The notes under the pieces: generated by a model | The model's input: only the letters and a program-made list of their open reading frames with translations | Databases searched by the model: none | Told to the model about the DNA's origin: nothing | NCBI RefSeq assembly: GCF_900102195.1 | Contig: NZ_FNBE01000022.1 | Span: 57,228-121,227, forward strand | Source of the DNA: Pseudonocardia oroxyli | GTDB lineage: Bacteria; Actinomycetota; Actinomycetes; Mycobacteriales; Pseudonocardiaceae | Reading direction: 5' to 3' | Length of the DNA: 64,000 bases | Shown: one piece after another, positions 33,463 through 42,571 of the stretch | How the letters are laid out: every line of letters begins with the position of its first letter | How positions within the stretch are numbered: position 1 is the stretch's first letter | Position numbers and translations under genes: made by a program

Positions 33463-33626
33463 TGACGGCCTACAGCCAGCGCGGCCGCTCCGGCACCCCG
33501 TGGCTGATCGTCGCGCTCCTCGCCCTGACCACGGCCACGAGCGTCGCGCTCATCGGGGTCCTGTTCTGCCTCGACACCCGCCCGGAATCCGCCTGCCCCG
33601 TCCATGTCCAGGAAGGATCACCATGA
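33462..33626 (+). CDS. Small single-pass membrane protein
   Basis: 54 residues from ATG 33462, overlapping the previous stop (TGATG) and the next start (ATGA). One hydrophobic helix (W-L-I-V-A-L-L-A-L-T-T-A-T-S-V-A-L-I) and a short Cys-containing tail. No recognised family. Its tight packing in the operon argues that it is expressed. Confidence 0.65.
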   Translation: MTAYSQRGRSGTPWLIVALLALTTATSVALIGVLFCLDTRPESACPVHVQEGSP

Positions 33627-34705
33627 GCGCCGCACCTCCGGTGGACTGCGGGATGTTCGACGTGTCCTGCCAGACCGCCCAGGCCGTCGAGTCCGCGTTC
33701 GAGGGCGTCACCCGTTCCATTGCCGAAGGCGCCGCCGACCTGATCGTCCAGACCTCGACCTGGTGGGCCACCTCCGACAGCGTCGACCCCACCGACCCGG
33801 TCGTCGTCACCGCCCAAGGCGCCACACGGCAGATCGTCCTCGCGATCCTCGTCGGCTCCGTCCTCGTACAGGCCACCCGCCTCGTCATCTCACGCAAGGC
33901 CGAGCCGCTGGCGATGGTGGCGACCGGGCTCGTGAGGTTCCTGATCGTCTCCGCGCTAGGGCTCACCCTGCTGCACTTCGGGCTCCGCGCCGGGGACGCA
34001 TTCAGCCGCGACGTCCTCGACGACGCCACCGGCCGGTTCGCCACCTTCATGGAACAGCAGCTCGCCCGCGGGGAGATCGACAACGTCATGGTGACGCTGC
34101 TGGTGTCGCTGCTCTCGGCGGTCCTGTCCTGCGTCCAGTGGCTGCTCATGATCATGCGGCAGGCAGGGCTGCTCGTCATGGCCGCGATGCTCCCGCTCGC
34201 CGCGTCCGGATCCCTGACGCGCTCCACCCGCGGCTGGCTGGGCCGGCTCATCCCCTGGATCCTCGCCGTCGGGATCTACAAACCCGCCGCGGCGTTCATC
34301 TACTACATCGGGTTCTCCTACCTGTCCTCCTCGGCCACCCGGGTGTCCAGCCAGGTCGCCGTCCAGCTCTCCGGGGTCATGGTCCTGCTCCTCGCCGTCC
34401 TGGCCATGCCCGTCCTGCTCAAGTTCTTCGCCTGGACCGGCGGCCAGATCGGCGGCTCCTCCGGCGGGTCCGCGGTCCTCGCGGCCGCGGGTGCGCTGGC
34501 GATGACCTCCGGCGCCCGCAGCGCGGTCGAACGCGCGCGGCAGCAGGAGCTGACCGGGCCCGGTAGCGGTACTCCCCCACCTCAGGGCGCCGTCCCGACC
34601 GGTGCTGGGATGGTGCATCCGGTGGCGACCGCGGCCGTGCTCGGCTCCCAGATTGTCGGGATGGCGGGGCGCGGCATGACCGGCGACGGCCGGGAGTCCC
34701 GGTGA
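33623..34705 (+). CDS. Conjugation polytopic membrane protein, TrbL/VirB6-like
   Basis: 360 residues with about six membrane helices, a long soluble N-terminus (A-A-P-P-V-D-C-G-M-F-D-V-S-C) and the conserved G-I-Y-K-P-A-A-A-F-I-Y-Y-I-G-F-S-Y-L-S segment late in the protein. This architecture is that of the inner-membrane channel protein of actinobacterial conjugation systems. A cytoplasmic Gly/Pro-rich tail ends it. It is preceded by GGAAGGA. A truncated copy lies at 32110-32563. Confidence 0.8.
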   Translation: MSAAPPVDCGMFDVSCQTAQAVESAFEGVTRSIAEGAADLIVQTSTWWATSDSVDPTDPVVVTAQGATRQIVLAILVGSVLVQATRLVISRKAEPLAMVATGLVRFLIVSALGLTLLHFGLRAGDAFSRDVLDDATGRFATFMEQQLARGEIDNVMVTLLVSLLSAVLSCVQWLLMIMRQAGLLVMAAMLPLAASGSLTRSTRGWLGRLIPWILAVGIYKPAAAFIYYIGFSYLSSSATRVSSQVAVQLSGVMVLLLAVLAMPVLLKFFAWTGGQIGGSSGGSAVLAAAGALAMTSGARSAVERARQQELTGPGSGTPPPQGAVPTGAGMVHPVATAAVLGSQIVGMAGRGMTGDGRESR

Positions 34706-36162
34706 GCGGCGACGAGGCCGGCCCGCGGCTGTACGGGAACTGGCGCCCCGAACGCGGATGGGGCATCGGGTCGCTGTCGACTGGCGTGACGATCACCCTG
34801 TTCCTCGCGCTGCTCGCCCCGCTGCTGGCGCTGTCGACTGCCCCGATCTCCGCGCTGCCCCTCGCCGTCGCGTCCGCGCTGGTGATGGCCGGGATGCTCG
34901 TCCGAGTCGGCGGCTCCACCGCCGCCGAGTACCTGACCCGGGTCACGCGGTTCCGCCGGGCCCGCGCCGCCGGCTGGACCGAGCTGTCCGGGGGTCTGCT
35001 GACCGACCACCCCCGAGGCGCCGACCTCCCCGGTGTTCTCGCCCCCGTCGTCCCGGTCGAGACCGACGACGGCCGTGGTTCCCGGCAGTGCCTGCTGTGG
35101 GATCGCCGCAGCGGGCGGCTCTCCGCGGTGCTGCGGTTGTCCCCGGTCGGGCTCGACCTCGCCGACCCCGATCAGACCGACGTCTGGGTCGCCGGGTGGG
35201 GCTCGCTACTCGCCGACCTCGGCTACCACCGCCTGGTCACCGGCCTGACCGTCACCATCGACACCGCCCCCTCGGGCGGCACCACCATCCGCCAGCACGT
35301 CGCCCAGTCACTGGACCGCGCCGCCCCCGCGGTCGCCCGCCGGATCCTCGACGAGCTCGTCGCCGCCACCCCCGCCACCGCCGCGGAGATCGACGCCCGC
35401 GCCACCATCACCGTCGACCCCCACCGCGCCACCCCGCGCCCCACCGACCTCGTCGAAGCGTGCGTCGAGACCGTCCGCGGGCTACCGGCGATCGAGAACG
35501 GGCTCGCCTCCAGCGGCGTCGCCGTCCTCGGCCGCGCCGACACCGGCTACCTCCTCGGCCGCATCCGCGCCGCGTTCGACCCGACGGCACGCCCGTGGCT
35601 GTCCACCGATGACGAGCTCACCCGCTGGGCCGACGCCGGGCCCGTCGCCGCCACCGAACGCTGGGACAGCTACCGGCACGACTCCGGGATCTCCGTCACT
35701 TGGGGCATGCGCGAAGCACCCCGCCAGTCGGTCGCCGCCCGAGTCCTCGCCCCGCTGCTCGCCCCGGGACAGTTCCCGCGCCGGGTCACCCTGGTCTACG
35801 AGCCCTACGCCGCCGAGCAGGCCGCCGCGAAGGTCGAAGCCGAGATCACCAGCGGGCAGATCCGCCGGGCCTGGGCCGAACGCACCCGACGCGACGAGAC
35901 CCAACGCGACCGCGACGACCGCAGCCGCGCCCTGCAGTCCGCCCGCGAAGAAGCCGAAGGCGCCGGCGTCGGCCGCTTCACCCTCTACGTCACCACCACC
36001 GTCACCGACGAACGCGACCTGCCCGCCGCCGTCGCCGACGCCGAGAACCGCGCAGGCCAGGCCAAGATCCGCCTCCGCCGCCTGCGCGGCACCCAGGCCG
36101 CCGCCTTCGCCGTCGCCCTCGGAATCGGTGTCGCCCCCACCGACAGCACCCGCCGCCGCTGA
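34702..36162 (+). CDS. SCO6880-family conjugation protein
   Basis: 486 residues. Two hydrophobic helices at about 29-70 (T-L-F-L-A-L-L-A-P-L-L-A-L and A-V-A-S-A-L-V-M-A-G) are followed by a large cytoplasmic domain. The pattern W-R-P-E-R-G-W-G-I-G-S-L-S, the later S-V-T-W-G-M-R-E-A-P and the coiled-coil R-R-D-E-T-Q-R-D-R-D-D-R match the SCO6880-type proteins that precede the VirB4-like ATPase in actinobacterial ICEs. The N-terminus resembles a PrgI/VirB3 fold. It overlaps the upstream gene by ATGA. Confidence 0.8.
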   Translation: MSGDEAGPRLYGNWRPERGWGIGSLSTGVTITLFLALLAPLLALSTAPISALPLAVASALVMAGMLVRVGGSTAAEYLTRVTRFRRARAAGWTELSGGLLTDHPRGADLPGVLAPVVPVETDDGRGSRQCLLWDRRSGRLSAVLRLSPVGLDLADPDQTDVWVAGWGSLLADLGYHRLVTGLTVTIDTAPSGGTTIRQHVAQSLDRAAPAVARRILDELVAATPATAAEIDARATITVDPHRATPRPTDLVEACVETVRGLPAIENGLASSGVAVLGRADTGYLLGRIRAAFDPTARPWLSTDDELTRWADAGPVAATERWDSYRHDSGISVTWGMREAPRQSVAARVLAPLLAPGQFPRRVTLVYEPYAAEQAAAKVEAEITSGQIRRAWAERTRRDETQRDRDDRSRALQSAREEAEGAGVGRFTLYVTTTVTDERDLPAAVADAENRAGQAKIRLRRLRGTQAAAFAVALGIGVAPTDSTRRR

Positions 36163-36175
36163 GGAGGAAACCCCC

Positions 36176-37582
36176 GTGATCCCCAAACGCCTCGGCTGGG
36201 CCGTGCCCGGCGGCGGTCGCGCCGCCGGCATCGAGCCCGCCACCCGCTACACCGCCACCACCAGCCAGGTCTGCGGCCTGTTCCCGTTCGCGATCTCCTC
36301 CGGCACGACCGTCCACGGCGTCCCCCTCGGCCGGCACATGCACACCGCCGAGCCGCTGGGCCTTGATCCCGCCGAGTGGCTGCGCACCGGACTCGTGTCC
36401 AACACCGGAGTGTGGGTACAAGGCCAACCGGGCATCGGGAAGTCCTCGATCACCAAACGCATGCTCGTCGGGCTCGTCGGCTACGGCATGACCGCCGTCA
36501 TCCCCGGCGACGTCAAAGGCGAGTACAGCGCCCTGGTCGACGCCCTCGGCGGCTCGGTCTGGCGCATCGGCCGCGGCGCACACTCCCTCAACCCCCTCGA
36601 CGCCGGCCCCCTCGCCGCCACCCTTGCCGCCGCCGTCGGGACCGAACGGGAGCGGATCGCCGAGACCATCCGAGCCCGCCGCATCTCCCTGCTCGAAGCC
36701 CTCACCACCATCGTGCGCGGCGCGGACATCTCCGTGACCGACCGCCGCCTGCTCGGGGCCGCGCTCGACGCCGTCACCGCCGTCCGCGACACCACCGAGC
36801 CGCTCGTCCCCGACGTCCTGCACGTCCTCGCCGTCGGCATGGACGACCTCACCCGCATCGCCGCCACCGAGAGCGGCGCCGACTACCGCCGGACCACCCG
36901 GGATCTCGTCAACACCCTCGGGCTGCTGTGCGAAGGCAGCCTGCGCGGCATCTTCGACCGCCAGTCGACCGTCCGCGCCACCCCCGGCTCCCCCGCCCTG
37001 TCCCTGGACCTCTCCGCCCTGGACGAGGAGGACGACGACGCGGTCGCCGCGGCGATGCTGTGCTCCTGGGCCTGGGCCGCCGGCGTCACCGACGCCGCCA
37101 CCAGCACCGGCACCCGCCGCAACGTCGTCCAGGTCCAGGACGAGCTCTGGCGCGCGCTGCGCGTCGCGCCCGGGCTCGTCGAACGCTCTGATCGCATCAC
37201 CCGGCTCAACCGCCACCGCGGCATCGTGTCTTTCCAGGTCACCCACTCCCTCGACGACCTCGAAGCACTCCCCACCGAAGCCGACCGGGCCAAAGCCCGC
37301 GGTATGGCCTCCCGCAACGGCATCCTCATCCTCGGTGGGATGGCCGAACGAGAGCTCGACGGGCTACGTCGCATCACCACGCTGACCAGCGGTGAAGCCG
37401 CGCTCATCACCTCCTGGGCCGCGCCACCCACCTGGCACTCCGGTCGCGCCCACCCCGGCCGCGGCAAGTACCTGATCAAGTCCGGGGAGCGCATCGGGCT
37501 GCCCGTCGAACTGACCCTCACCCCCACCGAGACCGGCCTCTACGACACCGACTCCGCGTTCCAGCGCCAGGACCGGTCATGA
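36176..37582 (+). CDS. VirB4/TraE-like conjugation ATPase
   Basis: 468 residues from GTG 36176 with GAGGAGGAAA upstream. P-loop at about residues 85-93 reads G-Q-P-G-I-G-K-S-S, followed by I-P-G-D-V-K-G-E-Y. The Walker B-like region V-V-Q-V-Q-D-E-L-W precedes a conserved S-F-Q-V-T-H-S segment. This is the energy source for conjugative pore assembly. The usual N-terminal VirB4 domain is partly supplied by the preceding SCO6880-like protein. Confidence 0.87.
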   Translation: MIPKRLGWAVPGGGRAAGIEPATRYTATTSQVCGLFPFAISSGTTVHGVPLGRHMHTAEPLGLDPAEWLRTGLVSNTGVWVQGQPGIGKSSITKRMLVGLVGYGMTAVIPGDVKGEYSALVDALGGSVWRIGRGAHSLNPLDAGPLAATLAAAVGTERERIAETIRARRISLLEALTTIVRGADISVTDRRLLGAALDAVTAVRDTTEPLVPDVLHVLAVGMDDLTRIAATESGADYRRTTRDLVNTLGLLCEGSLRGIFDRQSTVRATPGSPALSLDLSALDEEDDDAVAAAMLCSWAWAAGVTDAATSTGTRRNVVQVQDELWRALRVAPGLVERSDRITRLNRHRGIVSFQVTHSLDDLEALPTEADRAKARGMASRNGILILGGMAERELDGLRRITTLTSGEAALITSWAAPPTWHSGRAHPGRGKYLIKSGERIGLPVELTLTPTETGLYDTDSAFQRQDRS

Positions 37583-39375
37583 CCCGCGACATGGCCGGAC
37601 CGGTCTCGGTGATCGCGCTCGTCCTCGGCTCCGCGCTGCTGTCCGGGAACGTGTGGTTCGCCCTCTCCTACCTCGCCGCCGCCGAAGACGGCACCTGGAC
37701 CGCGCCGGAATGGACACCCCTGCTGTGGGCGCAGGTCGCGGTCCACTGGTCCGCCGACGGGATGCCAGCAAACGTCGATCTCCCCGTGTTCGTCAGCATC
37801 CTCACCGCGTCCATGCTCCTGGAGATCGGCGCCGCGGTGATCCTCGTGCTCCGCTTCCGGCCCTTCGACGACCCGCAGCGGCGAGGACTGCTGCGACGCC
37901 GGGAGCTCGGCGACCTCAGCGGACGAGCCGCGGACCAACGTGCACGAAGCCTGCGTGGGCTCCCCACCCGCGAACCGGTCGCCGACTCCGACCGGGGTAT
38001 CCGGCTGCTCGAGGTCGCCGGCCGCGACGTCTGGATGTCCTGGGAGGACGTCGCGCTCGTCATCATGGGACCTCGCTCCAACAAGACCTCGGCCATCGCA
38101 GTGCCCACCGTGCTGTCGGCTCCCGGACTCGTGCTGGCCACCTCGAACAAGGCCGACCTGTGGGCGTTGACCTCCGGGCTACGTGCGCAGGTCGGGCCGG
38201 TGTGGACGTTCGATCCTCAGCAGATCGCCCACGCGCGCCAGACCTGGTGGTGGGACCCGCTGCGGGCCATCCGCGAGGCCGACGACGCCCACCGCTACGA
38301 GGCCGCCACCCGACTCGCCGGCCACTTCATGGGCACCATCGGTGGCCAACGCCGCGACCCCTTCTTCCACGCCGCCGGAGAACAGGTCCTCGTCGGCACG
38401 CTCCTCGCCGCCGCACTCTCCGGCGGCAGCCTGCGCGAGGTTCTGCACTGGCTGCAGTACGGCCGCCGCGACGCCATCTCCGCCCTCGACCGCGCGGGCG
38501 CCGACGTCGAGGCCGCCGACCTCGAGGCCTCCCTCGCGGGCGCCGACGTCACGGCCAAGGGCATCTTCCAGACCGCCCGCACGGCCACGAAGTCCCTGAC
38601 CTCCGAACGGATCCTGCGCTGGGTCACCCCACCCCACACCTGGCGGAGGCCCGGCGACGACACCTACGCCGAGCTCGACCCCTGGGACCTCGTCATCGAC
38701 AGCGAACACCACCCCGTGACCGCCCACCTGCTGTCCAAAGAGGGCGCCGCGACCGCGGCACCCGTCGTCGCCGCGCTCGTCGACCGCGTCCTCGAGGTCT
38801 CCGAGCTCCGTGCCCAAGCCGCAGGCGGGCGGCTCGAACCACCGGTCGTCGCCGTCCTCGACGAGGCCGCGAACATCTGCCCCATCCAGGCACTCCCCCA
38901 GCTCTACAGCCACTACGGGTCCCGCGGCATCCAGGTCCTCACCATGCTGCAGAGCTACCAGCAAGGCGTCGGAGTGTGGGGCAACCAAGGCATGGACGCG
39001 CTCTGGTCCGCCGCCACGATCAAGCTCGTCGGAGCCGCCGTGGACGACCACGCCTTCCTGCAGAAGGTCACCGGCCTCATCGGCGACCACGAGGTCCCCA
39101 AGGTCTCGACCACCCACTCCCGCGGCAGCGGCCTCAGCCGCCAGATCTCCCACGCCCGCCAGCCGCTCCTCCCTCCCGACGTCCTGCGCGCCCTCGACCG
39201 CGACCACGCCGTCCTCTTCAGCACCGGCCGCCGCCCAGCCCTCGGCCGCCTGCGCCCCTGGTACCGCGAACAGATCGGCCACGACATCCGCACCTACGCC
39301 GACCAGGCACTGCACGAACTCCGCGCCGCAGCCGCACGAACCCTGCCCACCCACAAGGACCGCCCCGGTGACTGA
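37579..39375 (+). CDS. Type IV coupling protein, VirD4/TraG family
   Basis: 598 residues. Two N-terminal membrane helices flank a periplasmic loop. The P-loop G-P-R-S-N-K-T-S is near residue 172, and Walker B is V-V-A-V-L-D-E-A-A-N-I. The TraG C-terminal Q-S-Y-Q-Q-G-V-G-V-W-G and T-H-S-R-G-S-G motifs are present. It recruits the DNA-relaxase complex to the secretion channel. The overlap with the previous gene is ATGA; the end overlaps the DUF4913 gene. Confidence 0.92.
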   Translation: MTRDMAGPVSVIALVLGSALLSGNVWFALSYLAAAEDGTWTAPEWTPLLWAQVAVHWSADGMPANVDLPVFVSILTASMLLEIGAAVILVLRFRPFDDPQRRGLLRRRELGDLSGRAADQRARSLRGLPTREPVADSDRGIRLLEVAGRDVWMSWEDVALVIMGPRSNKTSAIAVPTVLSAPGLVLATSNKADLWALTSGLRAQVGPVWTFDPQQIAHARQTWWWDPLRAIREADDAHRYEAATRLAGHFMGTIGGQRRDPFFHAAGEQVLVGTLLAAALSGGSLREVLHWLQYGRRDAISALDRAGADVEAADLEASLAGADVTAKGIFQTARTATKSLTSERILRWVTPPHTWRRPGDDTYAELDPWDLVIDSEHHPVTAHLLSKEGAATAAPVVAALVDRVLEVSELRAQAAGGRLEPPVVAVLDEAANICPIQALPQLYSHYGSRGIQVLTMLQSYQQGVGVWGNQGMDALWSAATIKLVGAAVDDHAFLQKVTGLIGDHEVPKVSTTHSRGSGLSRQISHARQPLLPPDVLRALDRDHAVLFSTGRRPALGRLRPWYREQIGHDIRTYADQALHELRAAAARTLPTHKDRPGD

Positions 39376-39853
39376 CCTCGACGACCTCCGCGCCCGCATC
39401 GAACGCCTCGAAGGCGTCACCGCCCACCACACCGACCTGCTCGACGACCTCGTCAACGGTGTCATCGGCCCCCGCCCCGAACCCACACCCTCCCCACCCG
39501 CGCCACAGCCCTCCAGAGCCATCGACCCCGAGGACCTCGCCGCCTGGGTCCAACGGCACGTCACCTCGGTCATCGCCCGCCCGATCCGCGGCGAACTGCG
39601 CTGGTGCCCCCGCTGGTGGGAGCACGCCGAAGCCCTGTTCCGCTTCGAAGCACTCCACCGCGCGTGGACCGAGCTCGGCGGCGAACCCGGGACCGCCCTG
39701 TCCGTGTGGATCCGCGACCACCTCGACCCCTGCCTGCGCGAGCTCCTCTCCCCCACCGGCCCCTTCGCCGACTGCGACCTCACCGAACGATTCGGCATGC
39801 GCGGCGACCACCTCCCGCTGAGCACGCTCCACACGGTGCCCTACCGCAGCTGA
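39368..39853 (+). CDS. DUF4913-containing protein
   Basis: 161 residues. An N-terminal coiled coil (D-D-L-R-A-R-I-E-R-L-E-G) and Pro-rich linker precede the DUF4913 region with R-W-C-P-R-W-W-E-H-A-E-A-L-F-R, W-T-E-L-G and V-W-I-R-D-H-L-D-P. Such proteins recur in actinobacterial conjugation loci and their role is unknown. GTG 39368 overlaps the VirD4 gene by eight bases. Confidence 0.82.
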   Translation: MTDLDDLRARIERLEGVTAHHTDLLDDLVNGVIGPRPEPTPSPPAPQPSRAIDPEDLAAWVQRHVTSVIARPIRGELRWCPRWWEHAEALFRFEALHRAWTELGGEPGTALSVWIRDHLDPCLRELLSPTGPFADCDLTERFGMRGDHLPLSTLHTVPYRS

Positions 39854-40983
39854 TGCGCCTCGCGACTGGGATCGGCGGCGTCCTGATGGCCGGGATGCTC
39901 GTGCTCGTCATGGGCCTCGCCGGCCTGACCGGAGGCCTACTCACCCAGCCACCGGCATCCGGGATCGCCGTCGACCGACTGCCGACGCTCGCGCGGCAGC
40001 TGCTTCCCGACGTGGAACGGATCGTCGCGGCAAGCTGCCCGGAGCTCCCCGTAGTGTGGGTGCTCGCGCACGTCCAGGCCGAGAGCTCCTGGAGACCGGA
40101 AGCCTTCCGCGGCGACCGCAACGGCGGCAGCGCCGGGCTCTACCAGCTCAACCAGCAGAACTGGATCCTCACCGGCGGCACACCATGGGCATCGACCCCG
40201 CCGCCCGCAGACGCCGACGTCCTCCAACCCGTCGACCACCTCACCCGCGCGGTCCCCTGGGTCTGCCAGAACCTCCGCACGATGACCGCGCACCTCGCTG
40301 CCACCGGCAAGCCCACCAGCCCACTCGACGCGATGCTCGTCTGCCACATCGCCGGATGCAGCCGCGTCGCCGACTCCGCCACCGGAGTCCCGCAAGCAGG
40401 CGAAGCAGGCTGCGGCGCCGACTGCGCCGAGCTCATCCAGAACTACATCGCCGCCGTCCACCAGCTGGTCGAGACCTACTCCGCACCCGCCGGACCAGCC
40501 TCGATCGCCGGGCTCCGAGCACCCGCACCGTTCACCGGGCCGTCAGCGGGCTGCACAGAGGACGACCCGACCACCACTGGCTGCCTCACCTCGCGAACCA
40601 AGGACCTCTACGACGAACTGATCGCAACCTTCGGCCCACCCGGCCCCGATCACCCCATCCGTTCCATCACCTGCTGGGACCAACACGCCTGGAACCCGAC
40701 CAGCGACCACCCCAAGGGCAGAGCCTGCGACATCTTCCCCACCCGAGCGGGCACCTTCCCCCAAGGTGCCAAGCTGCAGGTGGGGTGGGCCGTGGCCACC
40801 TGGCTCCGCACCCACGCCGACGTCCTCGGGATCGACTACCTCATCTGGCAAGGCCGCTACTGGTCCAGCCAGTCTGGCGACGTTTCCGGCGAATGGGGAA
40901 CGCGATACACCGGCAGCGGGATTTACGACACCTCCAATGCCACCGGAGGTCACTACGACCACCTGCACGTCTCCGTGCGTTGA
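39853..40983 (+). CDS. Secreted lytic transglycosylase of the conjugation locus
   Basis: 376 residues. An N-terminal helix (V-L-M-A-G-M-L-V-L-V-M-G-L-A-G-L) anchors or exports the protein. An SLT/lysozyme-like domain has the catalytic Glu in V-Q-A-E-S-S-W and G-S-A-G-L-Y-Q-L-N-Q. A C-terminal domain has A-W-N-P-T-S-D-H-P-K-G-R-A-C-D-I-F-P and G-H-Y-D-H-L-H, a metal-ligand pattern like D,D-peptidases. It should open peptidoglycan for the conjugative pore. ATG 39853 overlaps the previous stop. Confidence 0.88.
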   Translation: MRLATGIGGVLMAGMLVLVMGLAGLTGGLLTQPPASGIAVDRLPTLARQLLPDVERIVAASCPELPVVWVLAHVQAESSWRPEAFRGDRNGGSAGLYQLNQQNWILTGGTPWASTPPPADADVLQPVDHLTRAVPWVCQNLRTMTAHLAATGKPTSPLDAMLVCHIAGCSRVADSATGVPQAGEAGCGADCAELIQNYIAAVHQLVETYSAPAGPASIAGLRAPAPFTGPSAGCTEDDPTTTGCLTSRTKDLYDELIATFGPPGPDHPIRSITCWDQHAWNPTSDHPKGRACDIFPTRAGTFPQGAKLQVGWAVATWLRTHADVLGIDYLIWQGRYWSSQSGDVSGEWGTRYTGSGIYDTSNATGGHYDHLHVSVR

Positions 40984-41049
40984 CCCGGAACACCGGCTGG
41001 CAGGGTCTGAATCGGAGCGGAGCTGCTCCAGACTCGCCTGAACTGGCCG

Positions 41050-41099
41050 CTCGCTTTGGGAGCGAGGGGCCGCCGCCGGTTCAAATTCCGCCATGCCGA
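41050..41099 (+). other. tRNA-Pro(TGG)-like 3' half, candidate attachment site
   Basis: CTCGC-TTTGGGA-GCGAG forms a five-pair anticodon stem with a seven-base loop whose central bases are TGG. It is followed by GGTTCAAAT (T-loop) and ends CATGCCGA, as tRNA-Pro 3' ends do. The matching 5' acceptor and D arm are absent upstream, the variable region is three bases long for a tRNA-Pro, and one T-stem pair is mismatched. A 3' tRNA half directly after the last conjugation gene is what site-specific integration of an actinobacterial ICE leaves. No second copy was found in the window. Confidence 0.5.
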
Positions 41100-41172
41100 A
41101 CAGGCCAGGCCGGTACTGGTCAAGTCCGCTGGCGTGGTGTGTGACGACTACCGCGTGATCTTCTAGTTCTGG

Positions 41173-42101
41173 TTAGGCGCTGAGCCCCGGGATTGTGTCG
41201 GTGGCGCTCACCTCCTCGTCGCTGCTGGCGGTGTCGGGGACTGCGGAGGCGCGGGAGCGGGTGAGGACCTCCAGGCCGAGGTAGCGGCGACCTTCGAGCC
41301 ATTCGTCGTGCTGTTCGGCGAGGACGGCGCCGACGAGGCGGATCAGGGAGTCGCGGTCGGGGAAGATCCCGACGACGTCGGTGCGGCGGCGGATCTCGCG
41401 GTTGAGCCGCTCGCTGGGGTTGTTCGACCAGATCTGGCGCCAGACCTCCTTCGGGAAGCTGGTGAAGGCCAGGACGTCGGCGCGGGCGGTGTCGAGGCGC
41501 TCGGACACCTTCGGCGGTTTCTCGCAGAGGGCGTCGAGGACGCGGTCGTACTCCGCGTGGACACTCGTCGCGTCGGGTTGGTCGTGGACCGAGTGCAGCA
41601 GCGCCCGCACCGACGGGGGACGGCGTCGGGGTCGCTGCCATCAGGTGGGCCGCGCAGTACGTTCTGCAGCGTGGCCAGGCTGCGCCGGGCAACGTCGCCC
41701 CGATCGCCTGGACGAGTTCGGCGTGGGCGTCAGAGGTGACCAGTCAGACCCCGGTCAGACCGCGAGCGGTGAGGTCGCGGAAGAACCCGAGCCAGCCGGC
41801 GCCGTCCTCGGCGGAGGTGACCTGCAGGCCGAGGATCTCCCGGTGGCCGTCGGCGTTCACGCCTGTGGCGAGCAGGGCGGGCGTCGAAGTCGCGGTGGCG
41901 GTAGCCGTTGCGGGTGTTCGTGCGCGCGTCGCTGCGCTCGCCCCAGGCGGCGCCGCACACCGCGTCGGCGTCCGCAGATATGAGGGTGTTGATGAATGTG
42001 GTCAGCATCTGACGCGGCAGGTCCGGGCTCGCCTGGGATAGCTGTTCGTAGAGGAACTCGGCGGGGATGCTCCTATGGGCTGTCAAGCGAAGCGAGCCCA
42101 T
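41173..42101 (-). pseudogene. IS256-family transposase, decayed
   Basis: Read on the minus strand, the N-terminal part has E-F-L-Y-E-Q-L-S-Q-A-S-P-D-L and R-N-G-Y-R-H-R-D-F-D. It then shifts frame with a loss of roughly 100 codons to A-T-G-V-N-A-D-G-H-R-E-I-L-G-L-Q. An in-frame TGA occurs before L-V-T-S-D-A-H-A-E-L. It shifts frame again near C-A-A-H-L-M-A-A-T-P and finishes with W-S-N-N-P-S-E-R-L-N-R-E-I-R-R-R-T-D and Y-L-G-L-E-V-L. The element is dead. Confidence 0.87.
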
Positions 42102-42420
42102 GCGGGAGTGCGCGGTAGACCTCTCGCGCGACGTAGCGTTTGAGGCAGCGCATGATCTCCTTTGTCCGCAGGCTCTGCGCGCGGCGACGAAGGACGTAGT
42201 CCCGGGTCCGGGGCTGACTCGTCTCGTCGAGCACGACTGTCATTGCGGCGGGTGGGAGCCACAGAGCATGATGCTCAAAGCGATCTCCGGAGGGCGTCTC
42301 GACGTCGATCAGGCTGACCCTTGCCCACTCGCTGCGATAGACGTCGCGGCTGCTGCGGGCTGCCCAAGGTGCTCCTGTCGCAACCCGAGGGTAACTAGTT
42401 CTGGGCCCGAGTCTCGGACC
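42073..42420 (-). pseudogene. Nudix N-terminal remnant joined to IS110-type transposase tail
   Basis: One open minus-strand frame joins two unrelated remnants. The first encodes W-A-R-V-S-L-I-D-V-E-T-P-S-G and F-E-H-H-A-L-W-L-P-P-A-A, the N-terminal strands of a Nudix hydrolase without its Nudix box. The second encodes M-R-C-L-K-R-Y-V-A-R-E-V-Y-R, a tail typical of IS110-family transposases. The insertion sequence cut the Nudix gene and was later deleted except for its end. Confidence 0.65.
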
Positions 42421-42536
42421 GCTTGACAACCCTCCGGACCTGGACGAGCGCCCAACGTGGAGCATCGAGATGCGACATCATGCGAGGGCTGGAGGATCTC
42501 CGCGTGTCGACGGAGCTGCGCATCCATGCCTTGCTG

Positions 42537-42565
42537 TTGGAATAAACGATGCAGGTCGACATACT
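42537..42565 (+). promoter_or_regulatory. Candidate promoter for leaderless STAND NTPase mRNA
   Basis: TTGGAA and CATACT are separated by 17 bases, close to the SigA-type consensus and spacing. The GTG start at 42572 is seven bases after the -10 box, the geometry of a leaderless transcript. The match also supports this GTG over an ATG further upstream at 42470. Confidence 0.6.
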
Positions 42566-42571
42566 CGACAT

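Larger units (their letters stand above)
32110..41099 (+). mobile_element. Conjugative element segment (actinobacterial T4SS genes to tRNA-Pro-like site)
   Basis: A set of co-directional conjugation genes begins with a truncated membrane-protein copy beside the OsmC leader and ends at a sequence resembling the 3' half of tRNA-Pro. Genes overlap by one to eight bases, forming one operon. No relaxase, replication or functional integrase gene is seen, so this is either a partial element or its other modules lie elsewhere. A decayed tyrosine integrase is at 45490-46303. The left boundary is approximate. Confidence 0.6.

Noticed and set aside
38179..39834. 551-codon minus-strand frame opposite the VirD4 gene
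   Set aside because: The plus frame has Walker motifs and is coupled to its neighbours; the minus frame is low-complexity.
41024..41099. Complete tRNA-Pro gene
   Set aside because: The bases before the anticodon stem do not form a D arm and no 5' acceptor strand pairs with the 3' end, so only a 3' half is claimed.
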